Assembly: GCA_041749475.1 (NCBI GenBank)
Contig: JBGTBD010000040.1
Span: 1 to 64,000 of the forward strand
Length of the DNA: 64,000 bases
Source: JBGTBD01 sp041749475
GTDB taxonomy: Bacteria; Pseudomonadota; Alphaproteobacteria; Rickettsiales; UBA998
Direction: 5' to 3'
Made by a program: the position numbers and the translations under genes. Within the stretch, counting starts at the first letter, position 1; each line of letters begins with the position of its first letter. Shown one piece after another: positions 26,485-34,696 of the stretch. A model generated the notes under the pieces. It was not told where the DNA came from and ran no database searches. It saw only the letters and a list, made by a program, of their open reading frames with translations.

Positions 26485-27006
26485 ATGCAAATGGAACTCA
26501 ATACTCAGGAGCAAAACCAGTTCGACCTTGAATTGCACCAGTTCCTGACCTTCACCGTACAGGAGCAGGAATACGGGGTCGATATCCGCTCCATCCGTGA
26601 GATCAAGGCATGGTCACCTACCACGCGCCTGCCTAACGCTCCACGCGCCATGCGCGGCGTCATTAACCTGCGCGGCAGCATCATACCCGTATTCGACATG
26701 CGCGAACGCTTCTACCAAAGCGACACGGATGCCAGCAGCAAGCATGTTATTATCATCGTCGATATTGGTAATCGCCTGATCGGAATGTTAGTCGATACTG
26801 TTTCCGACATCATCACGACCGAACGCGGCGACATTAAATCCCCGCCAAGCGGTACGGTGCAGATCGACGAACGCTACGTCGCCGGTCTGGTCTCTATTGA
26901 AGAACGCATGATCATCCTGCTCGATACCCTCCAGCTATTCGATATGCACTCCCTTTCCCAACTTTCCCAGCCCAACGCACAAAATGGAGCCTCCTATGTT
27001 CAATAA
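26485..27006 (+). CDS. cheW: Chemotaxis adaptor CheW
   Basis: A 173-residue CheW that couples receptors to CheA. The ATG at 26485 has AAGGAG six bases upstream. The core reads FTVQEQEYGVDIRSIREIKAW, NLRGSIIPVFDMRERF and IGMLVDTVSDIIT. The C-terminal tail is Gln/Asn/Ser-rich. Its last codons overlap the start of the receptor gene. Confidence 0.95.
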   Translation: MQMELNTQEQNQFDLELHQFLTFTVQEQEYGVDIRSIREIKAWSPTTRLPNAPRAMRGVINLRGSIIPVFDMRERFYQSDTDASSKHVIIIVDIGNRLIGMLVDTVSDIITTERGDIKSPPSGTVQIDERYVAGLVSIEERMIILLDTLQLFDMHSLSQLSQPNAQNGASYVQ

Positions 27007-29803
27007 CTTGCAATATTCCGCGAAATTGCCGCTAATCATAGCAATGGCTGCTATCACCACGGGCGTGGTCGTCGGTTTCGCCAACTTCATCACCGCCAAG
27101 CACGAGATTAGCCAGATCACCATTGATAGTCTGAATACGGTGATCGACAGCAAAAAGCATGATCTCGAAGAAGATATGAAATTGATTCAAGGGAACGTGA
27201 CGCTGATGGCGAAAAACCCCAGCCTCATCAACGCTTTGCAGGAATTTCAAAAAGGGTGGGAAACAGCCAAAGCTGAAGGCAAGAACCCGACGGAGTATTA
27301 TCGCCATCTCTACGTCGATGCCAACGCCAATCCAATTGGCAGCAAAGGAGCGCTGGACGCCGCACCGGATGGATCGTATTACAGCGACGTCCACCGCCAG
27401 TTCCACCCGTGGTTGCGAGAATATATTGTTCAGAACGAGCTATATGATCTGTTCCTATTCAACGCAGCAGGGGAAGCGATCTACACCATCGCCAAGGAGC
27501 CGGACTATGCGACCAATTTCGCGCGGGGGCCATACCAGTCGAGCAATCTGGGCGCCATCGTACAAAAAGCATTAATCGGCGAGGGCAAGGATGCAACGCT
27601 TTATGCGGATTTCGAAACTTATGCCCCGAGCAATGGCGTGCCTGCCAGTTTCATGGCTGCACCCGTGTACGGCGCGGACGGCACGCTCATCGGTGCAGTA
27701 GCGGTGCAACTCTCCACAGCCAAGATGAACGAAGTGACGGATAACGATAATCTGGGTGAGACGGGCGAGGCCTTTGTCGTCGGCCCCGATTATCTACTGC
27801 GCACCGACAACCCTGACACGGAAGCAAACGACATCCTCGCTCAGAAGATGGATATGGAAGCCGTACGGCTGGCACTGGAAGGAAAAAGCGGAGAACTGAA
27901 CACGGTAATGGATAATCAGGCGCTAATACAACTCTACGCACCGGTGCAAATAGGCGGCGTGAACTATGCCCTGATCGCCCAGATGCACGAATCGGAGATC
28001 TTCGCACCTATCGTTAGAATGCGGGTGGATTCACTTACGCAAGGGGGCATTGCGCTCCTCGTCATCCTGATGGTTGGAACCTTTGCCGCCCGACGTATGA
28101 GCCGTTCCCTTAAATCGCTGGGGGCGACCATTTCCGAAATCGCAGGGGGAAAATTGAACCTTCAGATTCCCATGCTGAAGCAGAAGGACGAACTGGGTGA
28201 CATCGCCCGCTCCATGCTGGCTATCACCAACCTCGGAGGCAGGAGTGCTCGCCTGCAAAGTATGATCGATAACATCAACCTGCCGATGATGATGTGCGAC
28301 AGGAATTTCATCGTCACCTATACCAACAAGGCCTCTGTTAGCGAGCTGACAAAGCTGGAGCAATACCTGCCCATCAGGGTTGGTGAGTTGGTGGGTAATT
28401 CTATCGATATCTTCCATAAGAATCCTTCACATCAAAGGAAATTGTTACAGGACAGGATGAAATTACCGCACAAGGCAAAGTTTCCTATCGGCCCGGAATG
28501 GATGGCGCTGGACGCCGAAATGCTGCCGGACGATAAGGGAGAGTTTGACGGGGCGTTCGTTACCTGGCGTATCGTCACCGATCAGGTAAAAGCGGAACAG
28601 GCGGTGAAGGATGCACAAGAGAGCATTAACCAAGTCCTGAAAGCCGCCAGTGAAGGCCGTTTGGAAGAACGGCTGAACCTGAACGAGTTTGATGGTTTCT
28701 ACCGTGCTCTGGCGGAAAGTATCAATCTCCTGATGGATACTATCGTTGAACCGATCAATAAGTCCATTGAGGTGGCACGCATCATGGCGGCAGGAAACCT
28801 CACGCGCACGATGGAAGGCGAGTACGGTGGCTCCTTTGCCGATATGCAATCTTCACTGAACGATACCATCACGGGTTTGCGCGATCTGGTCTATAAGATC
28901 CGCGAGGCGAGTGACGCGGTCAACAGTTCCGCCAAAGAGATCGCTGCCGGCAGCCAGAATCTCTCAGAACGGACGGAGAATCAAGCCTCTTCTCTGGAAG
29001 AAACCGCGGCCTCAATGGAAGAGATAACAGGCACGGTCAACAGCAATGCCGAGCGCACCCGCGAAGCGCGGGAGGAATCCTCGCAAGCGCGAGAGGCAGC
29101 GCAGAAGGGAGGAGAGGTCGTCAAGACCGCAATTGAGGCAATGGGTCGCATCGAATCTTCCTCGCAAAAAATCGCTGACATTATTGGAGTCATCGACGAG
29201 ATCGCCTTCCAGACCAACCTGCTGGCGCTAAACGCCGCCGTAGAAGCCGCCCGTGCAGGCGAAGCAGGCAAGGGCTTCGCCGTGGTGGCTTCTGAGGTGC
29301 GTTCGCTGGCTGGCCGTTCCTCATCGGCGTCTAAGGAAATCAAAGGACTGATTCAGCAAAGCGTCGAGCAGGTGAAGACGGGTTCGCGCTACGTCAACCA
29401 GACTGGTGAAACACTGGACGAAATCGTCCGCTCGGTGGTGAAGGTCTCGGACATCATCACCTCCATCGCCGAAGCAAGCCGCGAGCAAAGTTCCGGAGTG
29501 GGCGAGATCAACACCTCCATCTCCCAGATGGACGAGATGACGCAGCAGAATGCGGCGCTTGTAGAGCAAACCAATGCAGCCGTGCAGATGCTGGCGCAGA
29601 AAGGTCAAGAACTGAACCGCCTGATGCAACAATTCAAGCTGGACGAACAGGCTCGCGATGCGGGGTTTGGCACCAAACCGATGTTGACCAACGCCTCTCA
29701 AAAGCCATTCAAGCCCAAGGCAAACGGCAACGGGCATCACTATAAACCAGTGAAGTCTGCCGCTGCTGCAACGACTCTGGAGCAGGGATGGGAGGAATTC
29801 TAG
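26996..29803 (+). CDS. Methyl-accepting chemotaxis protein with Cache, HAMP and PAS regions
   Basis: A 935-residue receptor. The ATG at 26996 follows GGAG by six bases. A first membrane helix (about 10-33) precedes a large periplasmic dCache-like sensor (FNAAGEAIYTIAKEPDY, APVYGADGTLIGAVAVQL), a second helix (about 350-368), HAMP, a PAS-like region (MMCDRNFIVTYTNKASV) and another HAMP-like segment. The signalling tip is FQTNLLALNAAVEAARAGEA with flanking methylation helices. The C-terminus is GWEEF, matching the xWxxF tether for CheR/CheB (NWETF in E. coli). It is the only transmembrane receptor in the window and is co-operonic with its modifying enzymes. Confidence 0.95.
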   Translation: MFNNLQYSAKLPLIIAMAAITTGVVVGFANFITAKHEISQITIDSLNTVIDSKKHDLEEDMKLIQGNVTLMAKNPSLINALQEFQKGWETAKAEGKNPTEYYRHLYVDANANPIGSKGALDAAPDGSYYSDVHRQFHPWLREYIVQNELYDLFLFNAAGEAIYTIAKEPDYATNFARGPYQSSNLGAIVQKALIGEGKDATLYADFETYAPSNGVPASFMAAPVYGADGTLIGAVAVQLSTAKMNEVTDNDNLGETGEAFVVGPDYLLRTDNPDTEANDILAQKMDMEAVRLALEGKSGELNTVMDNQALIQLYAPVQIGGVNYALIAQMHESEIFAPIVRMRVDSLTQGGIALLVILMVGTFAARRMSRSLKSLGATISEIAGGKLNLQIPMLKQKDELGDIARSMLAITNLGGRSARLQSMIDNINLPMMMCDRNFIVTYTNKASVSELTKLEQYLPIRVGELVGNSIDIFHKNPSHQRKLLQDRMKLPHKAKFPIGPEWMALDAEMLPDDKGEFDGAFVTWRIVTDQVKAEQAVKDAQESINQVLKAASEGRLEERLNLNEFDGFYRALAESINLLMDTIVEPINKSIEVARIMAAGNLTRTMEGEYGGSFADMQSSLNDTITGLRDLVYKIREASDAVNSSAKEIAAGSQNLSERTENQASSLEETAASMEEITGTVNSNAERTREAREESSQAREAAQKGGEVVKTAIEAMGRIESSSQKIADIIGVIDEIAFQTNLLALNAAVEAARAGEAGKGFAVVASEVRSLAGRSSSASKEIKGLIQQSVEQVKTGSRYVNQTGETLDEIVRSVVKVSDIITSIAEASREQSSGVGEINTSISQMDEMTQQNAALVEQTNAAVQMLAQKGQELNRLMQQFKLDEQARDAGFGTKPMLTNASQKPFKPKANGNGHHYKPVKSAAAATTLEQGWEEF

Positions 29804-29804
29804 G

Positions 29805-30653
29805 ATGTCTGAGTCCGAGGGGGGAGGTCGTGAATTCGCATTCACCGAGCGGGATTTCCGTTTCCTGAAGGATCAGGCCTATGCTTATGCGGGCATCGCG
29901 CTCTCAGATCAGAAACAGGCGATGGTCTATTCCCGCCTCGCCCGCCGTATACGGCAATTAGGGTTGAGTAGCATGGCGGAATATTGCGAGTTGTTGAAGA
30001 GTGACTATGCGGATGAGGAACAGGTGCACTTCATCAACGCGATTACCACAAACCTTACCAAATTCTTCCGTGAGCCGCATCATTACGATCATCTCGCGGG
30101 TGTACTACGCGACTATACGCAGAAACGTTCTACACCGGAATTCCGCTTATGGTCGGCAGGCTGTTCCCGTGGGATGGAAGTGTACTCCGCTGCCATCACC
30201 TTATTCGATACATGGCCCTCCGTTAGTGCAAGGGATGTGGTCTTCCTCGCCACCGATATCGACACACGTATCTTGCAAGAAGCAGAGCAGGGTGTTTATA
30301 CGGGGGAGGGTGTGGAGGCGCTTTCATCCCTGCATAAAAGCAAATATTTCACCTCCCATCCCCGTAAGGAAGGAACGGTGCAGGTAGTGCAGAAGTTACG
30401 CGACCTGGTGCACTTTCGGCATCTCAATTTTATGCATGACTGGCCCATGCGGCACCGTTTCAACGTCATCTTTTGTCGCAATGTGTTGATCTATTTTGAT
30501 CGCCCGACGCAGCAGAATATTCTCAGCCGTTTCGCCCAGAAACTTATCCCCGGAGGAACGCTCTATATCGGCCATTCGGAAAGCATCGGCGAGGCCGCAC
30601 GCTTTTTCTCCTATCAGGGTAACACGACCTATATCAGGAATGACGTGCCATGA
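29805..30653 (+). CDS. cheR: Chemotaxis protein methyltransferase CheR
   Basis: A 282-residue SAM-dependent methyltransferase that methylates receptor glutamates. The N-terminal helical domain (FTERDFRFLKDQAYAYAGIAL) is followed by the SAM-binding domain: FRLWSAGCSRGMEVYSAA (the usual GEEP is GMEV here), ATDIDTRILQEAEQGVY and VIFCRNVLIYFDRPTQQNI. It starts two bases after the receptor stop and overlaps cheD by four bases. Confidence 0.96.
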   Translation: MSESEGGGREFAFTERDFRFLKDQAYAYAGIALSDQKQAMVYSRLARRIRQLGLSSMAEYCELLKSDYADEEQVHFINAITTNLTKFFREPHHYDHLAGVLRDYTQKRSTPEFRLWSAGCSRGMEVYSAAITLFDTWPSVSARDVVFLATDIDTRILQEAEQGVYTGEGVEALSSLHKSKYFTSHPRKEGTVQVVQKLRDLVHFRHLNFMHDWPMRHRFNVIFCRNVLIYFDRPTQQNILSRFAQKLIPGGTLYIGHSESIGEAARFFSYQGNTTYIRNDVP

Positions 30654-31276
30654 CGATCCAACGCCGTAGTGATATGGAGAAAGTAAAAATCGGCGGATTC
30701 GACGATGGGTGTTACCGTTATTATGATCAGCGGACGGAGGAGTTGGTCGTCAAACTCATCGCCGGTGATTGCTATGTATCCACGCAGAAGCAGGAGGTCA
30801 TCGTCACCATTCTCGGCTCCTGTGTTGCCGCCTGCATCCGCGACCCCCAACTCGGTATCGGCGGGATGAACCATTTTCTGCTGCCGACAACTCAGGAAGC
30901 GGGGCCGTTCCTCAACCGTTACGGCGTCCACGCGATGGAACAGCTCATCAATAGTCTTCTCAAGGAGGGGGCATCAAAAGCGCGTATGGAAGTCAAGGTT
31001 TTCGGCGGCGGCAATATGCTCGCCAACATGACTGATATCGGCGCGATGAACATCCATTTCGTTAAGGAGTTTATCCGTAATGAAAAGCTGAACATGGTAG
31101 CGGAAGACCTTGGCGGTACTAGCCCGCGACGTGTTCATTATTACCCGGAAACGGGCAAAGCATTGGTACGCAAACTCAAGCGTGAGGAAGACCGTCGGGT
31201 CATCACTCATGAATATGATTATATGCTGAAACTTTCTAATACACGCCAGACAGGGGAGATGGAGTTGTTTACATGA
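30650..31276 (+). CDS. cheD: Receptor glutamine deamidase CheD
   Basis: A 208-residue CheD that deamidates receptor glutamines and can interact with CheC-type phosphatases. The catalytic Cys is in TILGSCVAACIRD, the His in GGMNHFLLP, and VKVFGGGNML is the third motif. ATGA overlaps link it to cheR before and cheB after. Confidence 0.95.
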   Translation: MTIQRRSDMEKVKIGGFDDGCYRYYDQRTEELVVKLIAGDCYVSTQKQEVIVTILGSCVAACIRDPQLGIGGMNHFLLPTTQEAGPFLNRYGVHAMEQLINSLLKEGASKARMEVKVFGGGNMLANMTDIGAMNIHFVKEFIRNEKLNMVAEDLGGTSPRRVHYYPETGKALVRKLKREEDRRVITHEYDYMLKLSNTRQTGEMELFT

Positions 31277-32313
31277 ATAGGAAAAAAACGGTGCTCATTG
31301 TCGATGACTCACCGATCATGCGCGGGCTGCTGGCGAATATCATCGCCACCGATCCCGATTTTGACGTGGTGGGCACGGCGCAGGACCCGATCGACGCACG
31401 GGACAAAATCAAACATCTCCATCCCGATATCATGACGCTCGACGTCGAGATGCCGCTTATGAACGGGATAGAGTTTCTCAGGCTCGTCATGCGCCTCCGT
31501 CCCATGCCGGTGGTGATGATCTCCAGCCTCACACAGCAGGGTGCCGACAAGGCGTTGCAGGCGATAGAACTCGGCGCCTTTGACGCCATCGGTAAACCTG
31601 ATCTTGCCACCCCTAATGCGTTGGAAGAATTCGCAAACCATGTGCTGCATGCGTTGCGCGCCGCCGGCATGTCCCGCTTTCCTGAGCCTCAGACTGGCCC
31701 CCCACCTACTTTGGCTAAACTGCGCAGCTCCGGCTCAGTCAAGCTGATTGCCATCGGCTCATCCACGGGTGGGGTGGAAGCCATTCGCCATTTGCTCGGC
31801 GAATTGCCTAGTGGTTTGCCTCCCATCGTCATCACCCAGCACATGCCCGCTTCCTTCCTTACCTCGTTCGCGGAACGGCTGAATAAACTATCTTCTCTAC
31901 ATGTAAGGTTAGCGGAAGGGGGAATGACCTTGCGTCCCGGAACGGTCACTATCGCCCCCGGCATAGCGCATTTGGAGATACGCAAACAGGGTGATGACTT
32001 CGTCTGCAAACTCATGACGGGAGAGAAAGTGTCTGGCCATGTGCCGTCGGTGGATGTCATGTTCCGCTCGGTCGCAGAGCAGGTAGGCAAAGACGCGCTG
32101 GGAGTTTTGTTGACCGGCATGGGATCGGACGGGGCGCAAGGCATGCTTGCCATGCGCAACAGCGGGGCGATGACCATCGGCCAGTCTGAAGCGAGTTGCG
32201 TTATTTACGGTATGCCGCGTCGCGCGATGGAACTTGGCGCCGTCCAGCAGGAACTGGCGCTGAACGACATATCCCGTTTTATGATCACCGCCACACAGGG
32301 AGTACACGTATGA
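31273..32313 (+). CDS. cheB: Chemotaxis response regulator methylesterase CheB
   Basis: A 346-residue receptor methylesterase. The receiver domain has Asp57 (IMTLDVEMPLMNG). The esterase domain carries the Ser-His-Asp triad in AIGSSTGGVEAIRHLL, ITQHMPASFLTSFAERL and LTGMGSDGAQGM. The start overlaps cheD, and the stop overlaps the following STAS gene (ATGA). Confidence 0.97.
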   Translation: MNRKKTVLIVDDSPIMRGLLANIIATDPDFDVVGTAQDPIDARDKIKHLHPDIMTLDVEMPLMNGIEFLRLVMRLRPMPVVMISSLTQQGADKALQAIELGAFDAIGKPDLATPNALEEFANHVLHALRAAGMSRFPEPQTGPPPTLAKLRSSGSVKLIAIGSSTGGVEAIRHLLGELPSGLPPIVITQHMPASFLTSFAERLNKLSSLHVRLAEGGMTLRPGTVTIAPGIAHLEIRKQGDDFVCKLMTGEKVSGHVPSVDVMFRSVAEQVGKDALGVLLTGMGSDGAQGMLAMRNSGAMTIGQSEASCVIYGMPRRAMELGAVQQELALNDISRFMITATQGVHV

Positions 32314-32621
32314 GCCTCGAAGTCATTATGCTGAAACACGATGATATTTTGCGCATCCATCTCAACGGAAGCTGCACCTTCTCACATTATAACGATTTCC
32401 AGAAGATTATCCGTGAGGTGGAGGAGAAGCGATTTCATGAGGTGTATATGCATCTCTCAGAACTTACCTATATCGATTCTTCAGGCCTGGGTATGCTGCT
32501 CCTGATGCGGGAAAAATGTCAGTCCCGCGAGTGCGGGTTATCCATCGTCCAGCCGCGCGGTCAGGTGAAGAAAATGTTCGAGATAGCGCAGCTCGGCGAC
32601 ATCTTTCGCGTCGAGCACTAA
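32310..32621 (+). CDS. STAS domain protein (anti-sigma factor antagonist type)
   Basis: A 103-residue STAS protein starting at the ATG that overlaps the cheB stop. It has the canonical phosphorylation motif LTYIDSSGLGMLLLM, as in SpoIIAA and RsbV, so it should be phosphorylated on the Ser of DSSG by an RsbW-like kinase and reactivated by a PP2C phosphatase. Both such proteins are encoded next door (33758-34693 and 32626-33822), which makes a partner-switching module attached to the chemotaxis operon. Confidence 0.88.
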   Translation: MSLEVIMLKHDDILRIHLNGSCTFSHYNDFQKIIREVEEKRFHEVYMHLSELTYIDSSGLGMLLLMREKCQSRECGLSIVQPRGQVKKMFEIAQLGDIFRVEH

Positions 32622-32625
32622 GTCA

Positions 32626-33822
32626 ATGCTGAAATCATTTAAAGAACAACGTATTCTCATCGTGGATGACGTGAAGTTCAGTCGGGACATCGTGCTGCAC
32701 ATATTGCGCCAGAACGGGATGACCGAACTGCTGGAAGCATCCAACGGAGATGAGGCACTGGAAATCTGTCACCGGATGAAGCCGGACCTCATCATCGCCG
32801 ACTTACTGATGCCGGGGATGGACGGTTATGAACTCTGCCGCCGCCTGCGGAACAACGCTGCGTTCGCCGAGACGCCTATCATTGTCCAGACCAGCGTGGA
32901 GGACGCCAATAAACGCGCCCACGCATTCAACGCGGGTGCGAGCGACCTCATCGTCAAACCTATCAACCCGCATGAATTGTTGATGCGCACACGCTTGCAC
33001 ATCCACCGCCACAAACTGATGATGGAACTTCGCCATTACCGTGAAACCACCAGCCGCGAAATGCAGTCTGCCAAAGTGATGCAATTCTCCCTCCTTCCTA
33101 CGACGGAAGAGCAGCAGGCGATTATGACATCGCTACCCGTGGCGATGAGCATATTCTTCGAGCCATCCTACCTATTAAGCGGCGATATGCTGGGAGCGCA
33201 ACGGCTCGTAAATGACAAGCTTGCATTCTACCTCGTGGATTTTGCGGGGCATGGCATCCTTGCCTCCCTCAATACCTTCCGTCTGCATACTCTGATGCAT
33301 ACGCAGCTCCCGCTGACGGATGACCCGGGAGAATACCTCACCGCGCTCAACGCCTCGCTGTTTCCCTTATTGAAAATCCATGAATATGCGACGATGTTCT
33401 ATGGAGTCGTGGACATTGCGAAAAACGAATTGCGCTATGCATCCGCCGCCAGCCCGCGCCCGATGATCTTCACCGGCGGCAAGCTCCACCCCAGCATTAT
33501 CGACTCCTCCGGCATACCGCTGGGTGTTGTCAGGGATACGCGGTACCAGACGCGCGCTATACAGTTCCATGAAGGGGATGTGTTTTTCGGCTTCAGTGAT
33601 GCACTCATTGAAGCCCGCAAGAACCCGACGCAGGTGCTCGACGAAAAGGCGCTGCACGAACTCTGCTATGAATACATGCTTTATGGCTCGAAGGATATTG
33701 CAACGAACCCGAAAGGCTTTCAGGATTGGATACTGGAAATGTATCAGGCCTACTCACTTACGACACACTATCTTGATGATATGACGCTTTTTCTGGTGTC
33801 ACGCCTGCCCCGATCTTCTTGA
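32626..33822 (+). CDS. Response regulator with PP2C/SpoIIE phosphatase domain
   Basis: A 398-residue RsbU-like regulator. The receiver domain (1-125) has Asp59 in LIIADLLMPGMDG. A short coiled linker (RETTSREMQSAKVMQFSLLP) leads to a PPM phosphatase domain with metal-binding acidic residues in LLSGDMLG, LVDFAGHGILA and YLDDMTLFL; the usual GGD is SGD. It should dephosphorylate the adjacent STAS protein when its receiver is phosphorylated. It follows the STAS stop by four bases and its 3' end overlaps the convergent REC-kinase gene by 65 bases. Confidence 0.9.
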   Translation: MLKSFKEQRILIVDDVKFSRDIVLHILRQNGMTELLEASNGDEALEICHRMKPDLIIADLLMPGMDGYELCRRLRNNAAFAETPIIVQTSVEDANKRAHAFNAGASDLIVKPINPHELLMRTRLHIHRHKLMMELRHYRETTSREMQSAKVMQFSLLPTTEEQQAIMTSLPVAMSIFFEPSYLLSGDMLGAQRLVNDKLAFYLVDFAGHGILASLNTFRLHTLMHTQLPLTDDPGEYLTALNASLFPLLKIHEYATMFYGVVDIAKNELRYASAASPRPMIFTGGKLHPSIIDSSGIPLGVVRDTRYQTRAIQFHEGDVFFGFSDALIEARKNPTQVLDEKALHELCYEYMLYGSKDIATNPKGFQDWILEMYQAYSLTTHYLDDMTLFLVSRLPRSS

Positions 33823-34693
33823 TCATGCGCACCACATTGCCGCTACCGAGATAGGATACTTCGTCAAAACTCATCAGGCGGGCGATGGCAATGCCACGGC
33901 CGTTGAGATCAGTGACGCTCATCGCATTCTGACTGGCGTATTGCTTATAGTCGAATCCTTTTCCTTGGTCGCGGATCGTGGCTTCAATCCGGTCATCAAA
34001 CCGCTCGACGGTAATGGTGGCCATCTTACTTTTATACTCAGGCAGTTTCAGCATATCCTGAATATGCTGTTGCCACGTACCGTCCATAATCAGCTTGCGT
34101 TTCCCTGCAAAGTCGATGCCGAGATTCCCATGCTCAATCGCGTTCATCATCAACTCGGAAAGTCCGACCATCGTCTGGGCCGGGTCGGGGAAGAGTTGCG
34201 AAACATGCTGCGACAATTCCCGCGCTTCTTCGATGGTGTTGAACGAATAAAGCGCCATCTGTGTCATGTGGATGATGGGCGATTGTGCCTCTGGTTCGTC
34301 GAAGGAAAGCAGGTTCCGCAAATCCTGTATTGCCGCTCCGACGATGTTGAGCAACGTTTGCTTTTCGTATGGCTTAGTCAGATAATAAAACACGCCTGCC
34401 TTGATACCCTGTAATATCTGCTCGCTCCCCGCTGCCGCCGTCTGCATGATGACGGGAATATTACGATAGCGCCGATCGTCCTTCAGTTTATTGACGAAGG
34501 CCATCCCGTCCATCACGGGCATCATGCGGTCGAGGACGATGACGGTGATCTCAGGATGCGCCTGTAACACGCCCCACCCTTCCAGCCCGTTACGTGCCAG
34601 CAGTGTATTGAACCCTTTATCCGAAAGCGTTTCCTCCAGGATGTCGAGGTTCAGTTCTTCATCGTCAACGATCAGTACGGTGGGTTTGTACAT
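33758..34693 (-). CDS. Response regulator with RsbW-like serine kinase/anti-sigma domain
   Basis: A 311-residue protein. The receiver domain (1-125) has Asp55 in VIVLDRMMPVMDG. The C-terminal domain is a GHKL ATPase of the RsbW/SpoIIAB type: ELMMNAIEHGNLGI (N box), IRDQGKGFD (G1) and NGRGIAIARLM (G2). Such proteins phosphorylate STAS antagonists and bind sigma factors or other targets. No sigma factor gene is near, so the output target is open. It is 3 bases downstream of the PAS histidine kinase gene, its probable phosphodonor. Confidence 0.88.
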   Translation of the reverse strand: MYKPTVLIVDDEELNLDILEETLSDKGFNTLLARNGLEGWGVLQAHPEITVIVLDRMMPVMDGMAFVNKLKDDRRYRNIPVIMQTAAAGSEQILQGIKAGVFYYLTKPYEKQTLLNIVGAAIQDLRNLLSFDEPEAQSPIIHMTQMALYSFNTIEEARELSQHVSQLFPDPAQTMVGLSELMMNAIEHGNLGIDFAGKRKLIMDGTWQQHIQDMLKLPEYKSKMATITVERFDDRIEATIRDQGKGFDYKQYASQNAMSVTDLNGRGIAIARLMSFDEVSYLGSGNVVRMIKKIGAGVTPEKASYHQDSVS

Positions 34694-34696
34694 AGG

